From NCBI GenBank assembly GCA_933228895.1, contig OW121846.1, forward strand, positions 45,278,107 through 45,342,106: DNA of 64,000 nucleotides, read 5' to 3'. Positions 1 to 10,728 of the stretch are shown one piece after another. Made by a program: the position numbers and the translations under genes. The notes below the pieces were generated by a model. That model was not told where the DNA came from. It did no database searches and saw nothing but the letters and a program-made list of their open reading frames with translations. This DNA is from Platycnemis pennipes. Taxonomy: Eukaryota; Arthropoda; Insecta; Odonata; Platycnemididae. Numbering within the stretch: position 1 is the stretch's first letter; each line of letters starts with the position of its first letter.

Positions 1-1770
1 AAAAAAAAGTCGCCTAAAAAGTCACCTAAAGTTTTGGGAAAAGTCTCTCAAAAGTCTGAGTTATTTCCATGAGAAAGTTGCTGAATTTAACTGAATTGTT
101 GGAGAAAAGAGCCTAGGGATGCTAGTCCAGGCATTAGGGGATTTTACTTGGAAAAATTAGAGGTAGTTCTGTAAATTGATTTATCCTATGCTTTTTGGGT
201 CGCTGAATCCAAATTTCTAACTTACTACCAAAAATTCCCCCGCAAACCCCCCAAATTTTGAAAATACACTAAAAAAATCGCTTTTTTAGTTTTTAAATCG
301 TTTAGTTTTAATTTTGGGAAAAACTGATCAGATAATCGGAAAGTAGACAACATAAGCAACAAAAAAGGTATTCTAGCATTTTGACGTATGACAAACAGGG
401 TCCTTTTCAGGGTTTCATGGCGCCAGTGCGGCCTGAAACATGAGCCTCGGTGTCGCGGGGTTATATGCTCCAAGTTATGCAACCCCGCTTAACCACTCAC
501 GTCGTGTATATTCGCTCTTCCGTCTCCCCATGGTTCATTTTCTTCGAAACTCACCCTCACATCTCATTGTTCCTCTATTTCAATATCTTGAAGTCCCCAG
601 CACCGTACCTCTTACTAAAAAGTCATTAAATGACAAAGAGGGTGGAAGTACACTCCATTGTAAAACCTTGGAAACAGGGCGTTTTTTCAGTCAAATTTAA
701 AGGGGAAAATTTTATAATATACAATACAAGTTTTTACATAGGATCAATAATGTTATAAGGCAGTTGAAACATGATTTAATAGTTCAAAACCTAGTTTTCG
801 GCTCTTGAAAAACCAAAAATGAGAAAAAAGTACTTATTTCTTGTCCATTGTACAGGTCAGGACCCCTATTTTCGGGGAAGCTGAGGACCTTTTTCTCTTG
901 TTTTTCGCGATAATATTAAAATCTTCTTCTCCGCTTGATCTCAGCCGAGGGTCCAGGTTCATCTACGTCATGCTTGCCTCGCTACAAGGTAGGCTCATTT
1001 AATGATCATCTGCACACAATGTGATGCGTTCACCTCGTCAGAAATTCTAGATGATCTATCATATAATTGTATCATTTTTCCACTAATCTCATAAAAAAAA
1101 GTGGAGTGCTAGCATACAATGTAGCTCTGTCGGCTTGTCAGCAGACCACCCGGGTTCAAATAAGCTGGTTGATAATTAGATCAATGCATTCTTTTAGATC
1201 AATCTATCCCTTTGTGAAGTCTGTGGACACCCTCAGCAAAAAAAAACTCGAAGTGCGAGGTGGCCCAGGGAAAGGAACATTATGTGAATTTGACATGCAA
1301 ATGGATAAGTGCGGGGTTAGCTCTACCCTCACCTATCCTAACCAACGTTCAGGCTGAAGCTCTGAGTGAGTGTGATTATTTCATGAACGGTGGAGCAATA
1401 GAAAGAATTTATTGCAGTTTCCGGAGCTATTATTAAAATTTCGCAGTAACAATTGTTAGGAGCTTACATTTTACAGTACATCTCTGCTCCGTGTAGTGCC
1501 GCATGAAAACACAGATGCGTCAAACACACAGTTGAACAAATGTGATCACAACAGCCAAATATTAACTTAGGCATGTGGTTTAAATAAAAAGGCCCATAAA
1601 AGTCACTTTTATTCAGAAAAGTCCCGCCACGCCAAAAAAGTCCCAAAAAGTCTCTAAGAAAGTCATTAAAAACTGTTTTATTTGAGGAGATTAGTGAAGA
1701 TTTGTATTTAAAACCACAAAAGTCCCACTTTTACAAAAAGTCAAAAGACTTTTTTTCCGTGCTCTAGATA
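1..1770. other. AT-rich non-coding DNA with AAAGTC-rich ends
   Basis: No convincing gene. The stretches 1-70 and about 1585-1760 are both unusually rich in the motif AAAGTC or AAAAGTCC, in the same strand sense, which suggests two pieces of one repeat family about 1.5 kb apart. The sequence between them shows only short, unconvincing ORFs. Confidence 0.4.
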
Positions 1771-1989
1771 TAACTTACGAAATTGATATGAGGACTCGCA
1801 CCTCCAAAGGAGGTGGACGTAACATATACCTTTCAATCAGAATATCCTTATTACGGCAGTATTTCAACACTTAATAGAATTGGATGTAATAAAATAAATC
1901 ATATAGTCATTTAACGACTGAATTAGAATAATTCGCGGCAACTTTGAAGCATATAAGTACACTATTTCACCAGGTTTTAATGTGAAGCC

Positions 1990-2129
1990 TCCACTTTCAG
2001 AGTGTGAGCAGGTTTCAAACTGGTTTTCGCGCCAATTATTTCGGTACCGATTATTTTTGGCCTCTGTTCCGGTTCTAAGCTCAAGAACCGGTGGAACCGA
2101 GAACCGAAGAACCGAACCGACCCATCCCT
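1990..2129. repeat. possible hAT-type terminus
   Basis: Read on the minus strand the block starts CTAGGGATGGGTCGGTTCGG and then repeats GGTTC/GAACC motifs. A start of this form with an internal GGTTC array resembles many hAT MITE ends. The opposite end was not found, so only one terminus is claimed. Confidence 0.35.
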
Positions 2130-4290
2130 AGTTTCGACCATTCACAAAATGCCCTTATGCATCCTTATTAATTAAATATTAATCTCTCATAAGGCCCTGC
2201 ATGTCATTGTTCTTTTGTTGTCCTCCTGCACCTCCCATTGGTATTCGTATCAAAAAGTTCCTGATGCTGCTGTTAGGTGTCGGTACGTCAGCAGATATTA
2301 TGTTCAGCCATACCTGTCTCTATGAAATTCAATTTTAAATTTGCAATTGCTTGATTGTGGACTAACTTGTCACAGATATGTTTCCATAAATTCAAGATAG
2401 TATTCCACGCATAATGATTGTGGTCTAGGACAATTTATAACTAATACTTTTGCATTCGTAAATGCTGGTTTTAATTGGCTCCAAGATTTCGACAAATCCA
2501 AGTCAGCTGTGGTCAGATGATTTAGATCACTTTAAAGGAGGCAATCTTAGAGCAAATGAAGGTTGTTCTCTCTTTTATTTCCACAGCTAACCTGGAGAAG
2601 ATAGCAATCCGGTGCTTGCGTGGAACTAAATCCCCTTTTGTTTTATCCCTGTAATTTCTTTATCTAGCAGCCATCACTCATCATTTTCAACTACTTTTGG
2701 AGAAGTAGAAGGTATGACTTTTTTCTGGTTTCCGAAGGTTTTGAGGTTAATAGTTTGTTGCATTGCCATTGCTTGCAGTTGTGACATATGTAATTGGCGC
2801 ATCCAAACAATCGGGGCAATGAAAATATAATTAACACGTCATACAGTACCTGCCTCTGAGGCAAGGGCTTAAGTGTAAAAATTCGACTTAGTATGTTCCA
2901 GCATATGTAACAGAACATAGAATTTGATGTAATTGAAAGTGGGTGATCATGGGTAAATGAAATGTTCGAAAATTTGATATTTAATTGCAATCTCATTAGA
3001 ATATTTTCACCACTCACAAAAAAATAACCCAAAATATAGCTGTGAGGTGATTATTTAATTACCTTCGGTTACAACGACAATTCTATATAGCAAGTGATTT
3101 TTCAGTTCCCGAGGACTCTCAATATATAGAGCTTCCACTGTATGTATTTGGATTAGAATTCTTCCAGTCAGCACCCAAATATTCTTACCCATCGTGCCCG
3201 ACAAGCGGAAAATTTGTGCATGCAGCAACAGGCCACCCCGTTGTGCAGCTGTCGCTGCAGTGGTGGTCTGCTGCCATGACAATGATGCATCAGTCTGTGC
3301 ACTCCCATTGCTCACAGCGGTTCACACTGTCACGTGGCAAAATAGAAAGTACCGGTACCCTGTCGCTGCCATCGTGTCGCGCCAGTGTGTGTGCACCTTA
3401 AGTATCATCCAAATCTGAATCTGTGTGGAGGACACACACCCCATGAGTCATAGTATTAGAGTTGCAGTGCAGGAAAAGTGAGATGAGGTCTAGAATTATT
3501 CCCTAATTTCCCTTAAGTGTCACTTTTTTATTTTGGGCAAAAGTAATCAGGTATCCTTGTTCTTAGTATTTTACAATATACATGCACAGGAAATAGTTTT
3601 TTTTACAGAAAAAGTTTGCTCTTAATATTACGGATGAATATCTGAAGAGGTTAAAGAGAACTATCATGATTGAGAATTTCACTGATATTTCTATGAAGAA
3701 AAGAAGTTAATACTTTTCGTTTCTACTCACTTACATATGTTGCTTCCCATTTTAAAATATCCATCACCATGGGTAGTAAATGCTGATGATGTTCCTAGGT
3801 GGAATATTTGCTCCTCTGACCCACAGTGGGTTATAATCTCTTTGAGTACGTAACTCCACATCAAGTGTTAACCACATCTATACTCAAAGTCAGCATCATT
3901 GTTTTGAATATTCAGCATTTATTTTACAATTAAGTTAATTTTGAAATCTATATGGCTTGTATGTTTGATGGGAAAGTGTGTTAGCCCATATGATGGAGCA
4001 TTAAGCTGCTGACCAGAGGTCTTAGATTAAAATGTAGGAGAGACATTTTGGGCAAGTCTAATCAAACACAAGATACAATATGGTTATGGAAACAGACCTT
4101 TCTGAGAAACCCCAGGTAGAACAGGGAAACCCACCCTCAACCCTGATGTGTGAAGTTTACATGCTATTGTACTTAGTATTCTGTGAAGAGTTCAAGCCAT
4201 CACCAACCAGACAAACATTTTTGTTGAACACATATTATCATACATTTCAATAATACATACCTATATATAAGGCAGGGAAGGGAAAATTAT
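2130..4290. other. intergenic DNA, no gene recognised
   Basis: ORFs here are short, overlap on both strands and have no recognisable motif. A GC-richer block at about 3190-3420 stands out from the AT-rich surroundings and may be an old MITE, but I found no terminal repeats for it. Confidence 0.4.
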
Positions 4291-5381
4291 TTAACACGTT
4301 CACTGCGGAGCTGTTTAAAGCCCTACCCCTCACAGCACGGCGTGACCCACCGGTGGGTCACACTCAGCCTTTTGCATGGGCGGTGTGACCCACCGGTGGG
4401 TCACAGTCCTTCCGAGCTTCTGGTCACTGCCGAGGGATGGTGGTTGAAGCGGCAATACTTAGCTGTTTCCTGAGATTAGAGGAAGGCTGGGGGAGGCTAC
4501 TCCCAGCTTCGCCCCCAGCCCACCCCTCCCCCGGCCACGTGAGGCATGCTATCAGCTAGACCCTGGCGTGGGATGGGGGAAGAGAGGGCCAACAATACAA
4601 TGCATGTGGTAAAGATTTGCTGACGTTCAGAAAACCCAGGAGAGACCCACTCGTCTCTGTTTATTGCACCTGCCCTTGTTCGCGCCCGTCTGTGAGATGT
4701 AGACACCCGTCCGTGCGTACCGATTCCCCAGCCCTGCTCACACTATGAGAAAAGGGAAGGGGGATCCTTTGGAAAGAGTACATAGTGGTTTGTCTCACTC
4801 AGAAAAAAGTAATGTCTGCATTTCGGAAGACGTTCACCCGGCAAGGGCACGGTCACTCATCCACCACTGAGGGATTGGCTCAAGAACGCTAAGCGACTCT
4901 TTCCCAATTGCCCTTCCGTAGAGGGGGGGGGAAGGGAAGAGAGAGAGTCAATCTCTCACATAGCCGGGCGAGTGCAGTTCGGACTGTTTAGTTTACGAGC
5001 AACTGACGGACAGCCAAGAGGTTGAGGAGAAAAAATTTTCCTAAACATTTTCATTAATTTTAATAAATTGATATGTTTTACTATATCGAGTATTGTTCAT
5101 CCTTATGTATAAAAATCGCATAAACATGAAAAAAAACAAAAAGAAAGTAAAAATAAAACGTATATCGGATAGATTACACTAATATGTAAATTTGTTCGTG
5201 ACCCACCGGTGGGTCACACTAAGTGTCACATAGTAGTCTATTATTTGAACAGTGACTAACCTCTGAGTGAAGTCACTTGAGAAGTTCTCGATTCCTACTC
5301 TCACAATACTCCTCGCAAGTTACGACAATTCACAGAATTTTATGGCCGCGCCGGTGGGTCACACCGCAGTGAACCTGTTAA
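4291..5381. mobile_element. piggyBac-type MITE with TTAA ends and repeated palindromes
   Basis: The element starts TTAACACGTTCACTGCGG and its other end, reverse complemented, reads TTAACAGGTTCACTGCGG (17 of 18 identical). TTAA at both edges is the piggyBac target site. Inside are three perfect copies of the 20-bp palindrome GTGACCCACCGGTGGGTCAC (4342-4361, 4385-4404, 5198-5217) and a half copy next to the right end (5349-5364). There is no transposase. The terminal repeat matches that of the piggyBac element at 28837-31758, a likely autonomous relative. Confidence 0.88.
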
Positions 5382-5544
5382 GAAAAGTAGGATGAAAAAA
5401 AAACTCTCTGCTTGATGAATGACGAATTGTGAAATAAATATTTAGGTCAAACTAAATGGTACACATTTGCTACAAATTTGTAGTAACTACATATTTTACT
5501 TTGAAAAGTTCTTAAGATAGCTGATAACTCTCAGAGCAAAGGTA

Positions 5545-5760
5545 CCCAGGAAGAACACCGAAGTCACAATGACATCATTTTGACATCATGATCAGGTCAC
5601 AGGCCATATGTCACCATGACATCAAAATGGGCAACAGCGGGGATGTCCTCTGTGAGTCATTTTGATCTTTACCAGGAAATGACTCCATAAATATTGCTGA
5701 GGGACGTACTTCTTGAGTCATTGTGACCTGAATATGACCCTCAATAGTACCCAAAATGCA
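5545..5760. repeat. array of short TGACATCA-like palindromic motifs
   Basis: After a CCCAGGAAGAACACCG start, the block repeats TGACATCA, TGTCA and GAGTCATTNTGA motifs in both orientations. The layout resembles the GGACATCC arrays at 9486-9650 and 28180-28312. No transposase or second terminus was found. Confidence 0.4.
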
Positions 5761-6083
5761 CTTAAATTTACGTTCAAAATTTCGGCGGGTTGTGATAAAA
5801 AAATTACATCAATGTGAAAGGTTTATTGAATATCTCACATACAAAACCAAAATATCAAATATTTTGTATATCACATTACTATTTGCACCATTACTATTTC
5901 GAAGAAGAATCATTCCCATTGCCATCTGAACTCTGATTGATTCCATAGTCAACATTATCAGAACTGATTTCATCATCAGCATCACCAGAGGCTGATTAAC
6001 TGGAGGATGAATCAGATTCCTCCTCACACATTGCCTCCAGGTGCAACCTATCCTCAACCATGGCTACTGCTCTTCTCCTATTT

Positions 6084-6600
6084 CTAGAGATGGGCAACTT
6101 GGTAAATTACTGCGGCAACTTTCGTAAATTACCGTGGTATTTTTCGTAAATTACCAACACCCCTGAAAATTACCGTAATAAACGGTAATTTTCAGAAAGG
6201 TTTTTTTTTTCAGAAAATTTCTTCCTCATGAAGAAACCATTGGAATTGATATATATTATAAATTAAGAAGCTAAAACGATTTTTTTTACATTGTGTCCAT
6301 GATTAATTCCAATTAATTCAGAGTAAAATAACAAATGCACATTGTGCAGAGGCATAACTTTGGAATGAAAATTTCTCATAGTGTGATAAAAGAGAGGCAA
6401 ATTGCGTGTTGCTGCCAACTTCGTTTTAATTTTTTAATGAGTTATTATTGTTAAATGTCGTGATATGTTTGATATAAACGTTGGCATTTATATCTCTATG
6501 CTATTTGATTTCGTTTGGAGTCCTCTGATAAGGATTTGCAACTCAAAACTTAAAATTACCGGAAAATTACGGTAATTTTCGTGCAATCTGCTGCAATCTG
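6084..6600. repeat. GTAAATTACC-rich repeat with hairpin, possibly hAT MITE
   Basis: The left edge AGAGATGGGCAACTTGG looks like an hAT end and is followed by at least three copies of TCGTAAATTACC. A perfect hairpin at 6163-6195 has 14-bp arms (CTGAAAATTACCGT and its complement) and a 5-base loop. The AAATTACCG motif recurs at 6552-6580. The right terminus is not defined. Confidence 0.4.
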
Positions 6601-7032
6601 ACCCAGGTGGGACTTGAACCAATTCCTACTTTAACCCTTAACCGGTGACGTGCGGTCTGAGAGACCACTGCATTTTTAAAATTATGAATATTTTCACAAT
6701 GATTATTTTAAAATGTCTATAATTCTCGTTAGCTTCATATTTTTGTCTAATAAGGATATAACACTCTTAAAATTTAACGTTTTTATTATTTATTTCTGTA
6801 AATTTGCAACTGAATTCGATTAGCGGTCTGAGAGACCTCACGTCACTAAATTGGAAAAATCAAGAAACGTAATGCTGGTGGACATGATTCAAAAAGTTGT
6901 TAAAAACAATTCATAGTGATTTCTAAAGTATAAAAATAATTAATAATTTGTTGGGAAGCATTTTTAGTTACACAGCGTGGATAATAAAGTACTTAATTTT
7001 TCTAAAATACGTAAGTAAGAATAAATGACTAT

Positions 7033-7316
7033 GCACAGTAGCAGAAATTCCACAAAGAAAAAATCATTCGCCTTGACCGGGATTCGAACCCGGATCCCCT
7101 GAACATCTAGCTCCTTTAAGGCCCCTAATATTCCACAGGGAAAAATGACGCCTCGGTAGCTTAACTGGTAAAGCACCTGGCCGGAAATCAGGGGATCCGG
7201 GTTCGAATCCCGGTCAAGGCGAATGATTTTTTCTTTGTGGAATTTCTGCTACTGTGCATTTTCAGCGGGTAACGCCGTTAAGGTCTTTGCGGCTAGTTCG
7301 CGAACCTTCAATTTGT
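7033..7316 (+). mobile_element. palindromic tRNA-headed retroposon, copy 1
   Basis: The 284-bp insertion is flanked by the 13-bp direct repeat AATAAATGACTAT (7020-7032 and 7317-7329), the mark of LINE-style retroposition. Inside, 7032-7102 is an exact 71-bp inverted copy of 7188-7258, covering the tRNA 3' half and the following body, with an 85-bp spacer. A complete tRNA-like head lies at 7150-7221, then the body GAATGATTTTTTCTTTGTGG and a tail with TTCAGCGGGTAACGCC. A diverged copy with the same inverted layout lies at 16309-16718. Confidence 0.85.
7150..7221 (+). pseudogene. tRNA-like head of the retroposon (GGA in anticodon position)
   Basis: The sequence folds as a class I tRNA: acceptor GCCTCGG with TCAAGGC (one mismatch), D stem GCTT/AAGC, anticodon stem CCTGG/TCAGG with loop CCGGAAA, and T arm CCGGG-TTCGAAT-CCCGG. 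The nominal anticodon GGA would be serine, but there is no long variable arm and base 33 is C instead of the near-universal U. Its place inside a duplicated palindromic retroposon argues against a working tRNA gene. It can still supply pol III A and B boxes. Confidence 0.75.
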
Positions 7317-7649
7317 AATAAATGACTATTCAAGTCGTTGCTGAAGGCGAACGCAAAACAAATGAAATCCGGTTTTTATTGGAAATATCACGCATTTTGT
7401 TCTTTAAATGTTAAGTTTCTAATAGATTTTATAAATAATTACAATAAAACAGTGGTTAATTTATCGTACCCCTTGCAATTAGTACGCATGTAATGTATTT
7501 TGTAAAAATGACGGAACCCATTGAACCCCGAAATTTCACACGCCCACGCCTGGCGTGCAACATTCATTTGTGCCTTTCTTTTCGCAGTCAGTCTCCCTGT
7601 ATGTATTTGGGGACAGAACATCTAAGCATTGAGTTTTACCGCCAGAAGA

Positions 7650-8621
7650 AATAAAGGGGCCGATGCCGTTTCAAAATGTATAATCCTAGCAAGCCCGCCA
7701 AGTATGGTTTGAAAATGATGTGTTTGACTGACGCCGAGAACAGTTATCTGTTAAACACATATTTGTATGCAGGGAAATACACAGATGGGATAGGTTTGTC
7801 AGAGAAAGATAAAAAGCTATCAAAACCAACCCAGTCAGTTATTCGTCTCTCTGAGCCAATCATGGGGTCCCACAGGAATATCAGAGCGGATAATTGGTTC
7901 ACATCTATTGAACTGGTAGAAAAAGTAAAAGAAAAAGGGCTGAAATACGTCAGTACAATCAGAAAAAATAAAAGGGAAATAGCTAATGATTTTTCGCTAT
8001 CCAAAGGGCGCTTAGTGGGCTCTTCACTTTACGGATTCTGGGCCAACATGACTCTAGCATCCTATGTCCTCAAAAGAAATAAGGCTGTTTGCTTAGGTTC
8101 ATGAATGCACTACAGGGTGAGTGACGATATAGTCAGGGAAACCAGAGGTTATTGCATTTTACAACGCGACTAAGGGTGGCGTAGATACTTTAGACAAAAT
8201 GTGCTGTAGCTACACATCCGGCTGAAGGACAAGGAGTTGGCGAATGGCAGTATTTTTCAGAATAGTAGATATTTCCTTTGTCAACTCCTTTGTGCTTCAG
8301 CAGTCTGCGAAAGATAGGAAAGATATGACCCGATTTAATTTCATTAAGTTGATAGCTGCAGATCTTGTTAGACTCCATATGAGAAGGAGAATGTCAAATC
8401 TTAGACTCCCGAGACAGGTACGATAAAGTATTGTGCAAATTCTCCATCTACCGTTGGAAGAGGCTGAAGACGTTGAAAGGCTTGAGAAGCAGACAACATG
8501 TAGACTGTGCCTGCCATACAAAAAATGTAAAACCTCTTCCTTATGTTTCCGATGCAAAAAGCCTGTGTGCTTGGAATGCACGAAGAAAATTTGTAAAGAC
8601 TGGTTGGGAACGGATATATGA
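7650..8621 (+). pseudogene. piggyBac transposase, broken (PB1)
   Basis: A relic of a DDE_Tnp_1_7 (piggyBac family) transposase, a nuclear enzyme that cuts and pastes at TTAA. The longest open part is 7676-8104 (142 aa). Visible pieces in order: RGRCRFKMYNPSKPAKYGLK, which follows the first catalytic Asp in this family; the second Asp in RADNWFTS; the third Asp in KGGVDTLDKM (about 8170-8201), in another frame; and a Cys-rich C-terminal zinc-binding region at 8433-8621 (CRLC, CFRC, CLEC). The N-terminal half and the first catalytic motif are missing, and several frameshifts and stops lie between the pieces, so no active enzyme is expected. Confidence 0.85.
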
Positions 8622-9029
8622 GAGCCATTGTGAAAAAATGTAATTTTAATCGCCTGCAGAATGCATCAAGAAAAGGAATAAAAGTGATAAATTCAATTGT
8701 TTCTTATTGTGTAGCCTTCCTACTTTAACATTGAAGGCCTTATTTTTTAATTCTGGCGAAATATTGATACTTAAAAACGATAATAATAACTCAAGTGTTT
8801 TTGACATCAGTTTTTTGATCCTGTTTCAAATAACTATTTTTATTGAAAAATTGGTTCGTATTGGTAATGCATAAAATAAATATAAGTTTTAGAATAGTTA
8901 ATCAGATAAAGAAACATTAAACTAAGCAATAAAAATGGCGTTGCAACATTTTATGAATATTTGATTTATTGCGGTCTCCCAGACCGCACGTCACTGGTTG
9001 TGTAACAAAAATTGCACGTCACTGGTTAA

Positions 9030-9485
9030 GGGTTAATATATAAATCTCTATTTCAATAAGACAATCATAGTTATATTAAATACAGATATTTAATTCTATA
9101 ATAAAATATATTCACAGTAAAATATAATAGAGAAAAGTGATAAATCTAGAATCTAAATTAAATGTACATATTGGCAGTATCACTATAATCCTCTATCCTT
9201 ATTGGCAACAAATATATTTACCATACGGATATGGGGATGGGTGAATTAAGATAAAAAAATACCCCTTTTTTTAAAAAAGAATACAATTAGCTAGCCAGAT
9301 CATCAAGACTTGAAAGCTATGCTAGAACCTTCCATTCATATCTTTCAAGTGTCTATTTTTCTCTCCAAGGGATTTCCTAGCAAATTAGTAATATTTAGCT
9401 AGAAAAATGAAGGAAGTTCTGTTGGTACAGGAGAGTTAATTAAGGAAGGGTTATTTTAATGAAATACAATCTATTGGTTCCCAGC
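9030..9485. other. AT-rich DNA, nothing recognised
   Basis: Very AT-rich, with no ORF of note, no terminal repeats and no RNA-like fold noticed by eye. Confidence 0.5.
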
Positions 9486-9650
9486 CATTGAAATGATTTC
9501 CATTGGACATCCATTGGATGTCCCACATGGATGTTACTGACATCAATGGACATCCATTTGATGTCTCATGGACATCCATTTGATGTCTCATGGACATCCT
9601 ACTGATGTCCAAATGTCCCACTAGTGGACATCCAATGCATGTCCATTAAA
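9486..9650. repeat. GGACATCC/GGATGTCC palindromic array
   Basis: Starts CCCAGCCATTGAAATG and then carries about ten copies of GGACATCC or its complement, often as the near-palindrome GGACATCCATTGGATGTCC. The same motif array, in opposite orientation and ending GGTGGCTGGG, lies at 28180-28312. This looks like one end of a DNA transposon or MITE family with subterminal palindromes. Confidence 0.6.
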
Positions 9651-10308
9651 GGATCTTGAAAGGATAAAGGCATATTTCAGTTTCTTGGGATCTACAGATG
9701 CAACTCATATTCAGTGCGATCATAAGAGAGAAAAATTACGTAATTAAGAACATTTAATCAGTAAATTATCCTTAGTTGTAGCTTGAACGTTTTTTTGTCT
9801 ATTGTTACTGTGCCTCAGCCAATCCCTCATCACTCTATCCACTTCTATTTTTGTTGCTGCAGGGAATTAGTTGACACCTGTCAGTGTAAGCAAATTATCA
9901 GAATAAGACATAGTTTCAAGAATCCTTGATATATGTCACAGGTTTAAAATTGCACTTGTCACTCAGGCTCAAGTCCACGAATTTGGATTATCTAAGGCAA
10001 GAAGTGATAACATGACAAATTAATAAAAACTCACCTGAGAGGTCAGCTAAGTTGCATTTTGCTAAGCTGGTATCATTACTATTGTTGCATGAGATATTTT
10101 AATGAGTGTGATGATTTATTTTCCCACATTATCCTTGTGATACCAGTTTTATTTTCCCACATTTCCCACCAGGTGATAATTTATGGCTCATCACGCCATG
10201 AAACCAAGTCAATGTCTTCCATTTATTTCACTTTTCGAGTCTACTGAGCACATACGTAACACAACTAACAAGCAATTACAAGACCATCTCGATATACAGG
10301 CCTGACAC
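9651..10308. other. intergenic DNA, nothing recognised
   Basis: Only short ORFs without motifs. No terminal repeats or RNA-like folds were seen. Confidence 0.45.
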
Positions 10309-10728
10309 TCACTTCATCTACATCTATATCTACACGATACCCTGCAAGCCACCATGAGGGTGTGTGGCAGGAGGTGAAGATCACCAAGCATGCACTACTA
10401 ACATGCAAATTAGCAACTATATTGTCTCATGCTACTTGATTGTTAGTATCTATAGTATTTAAGGGGTTAATACATGCATCATGCACTACAGAATACTCTA
10501 AAATATTTCTCTTACCTATCCCTTTGCTATGCTGCCTGTTCTGTTCTCTTATTGTACGGTGGAAAAATGCCATTTTGAATCTATCGGTACGACAATCTAT
10601 CTCTCTAATCTTATTTATCTGGTCGAATCTAGCATAATACACTGGTTTTTTAAATATGTGCCTAACATCTTCAGTAAAGCTATCCGATTGAAAAATCTCT
10701 AATGTATTTAACCTGTACTTTAACCTAC
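10309..10728 (-). mobile_element. CR1/jockey-like LINE, 3' part (split by RTE)
   Basis: Minus-strand continuation of the LINE at 14148-14785. Reading down from 10728 it encodes the C-terminal part of a LINE reverse transcriptase protein: a Phe-Thr-Glu stretch, then YARFDQINKIREIDCRTDRF and FFHRTIRE, a conserved end motif of non-LTR polyproteins. The 3' UTR includes CCACACACCCTCATGGTGGC and ends in a GTAGAT-type tail near 10309. The break at 10717-10728 is the target site of the RTE insertion. Confidence 0.8.
10717..10728. repeat. 12-bp target-site duplication, left copy
   Basis: ACTTTAACCTAC occurs here and again at 14148-14159, exactly flanking the RTE LINE. Removing one copy and everything between rejoins the reading frame of the host CR1-like LINE at a conserved Arg-Leu-Lys. 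Confidence 0.9.

Larger units (their letters stand above)
6638..9029 (+). mobile_element. decayed piggyBac element (PB1)
   Basis: TTAA flanks both ends. The left end reads TTAACCGGTGACGTGCGG and the right end reverse complemented reads TTAACCAGTGACGTGC; the right side carries the terminal repeat twice in tandem (8979-9029). Stem motifs GGTCT-3 nt-AGACC follow each end. The 2.39-kb body holds a broken piggyBac transposase (7650-8621) and a later retroposon insertion (7033-7316). Confidence 0.88.

Noticed and set aside
3055..3418. Overlapping ORFs on both strands around 3200
   Set aside because: Short, GC-driven and without recognisable domains; no splice or repeat evidence.
7150..7221. Functional tRNA-Ser(GGA) gene
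   Set aside because: Good cloverleaf, but no long variable arm, C instead of U before the anticodon, and it sits in a duplicated palindromic retroposon with a target duplication.
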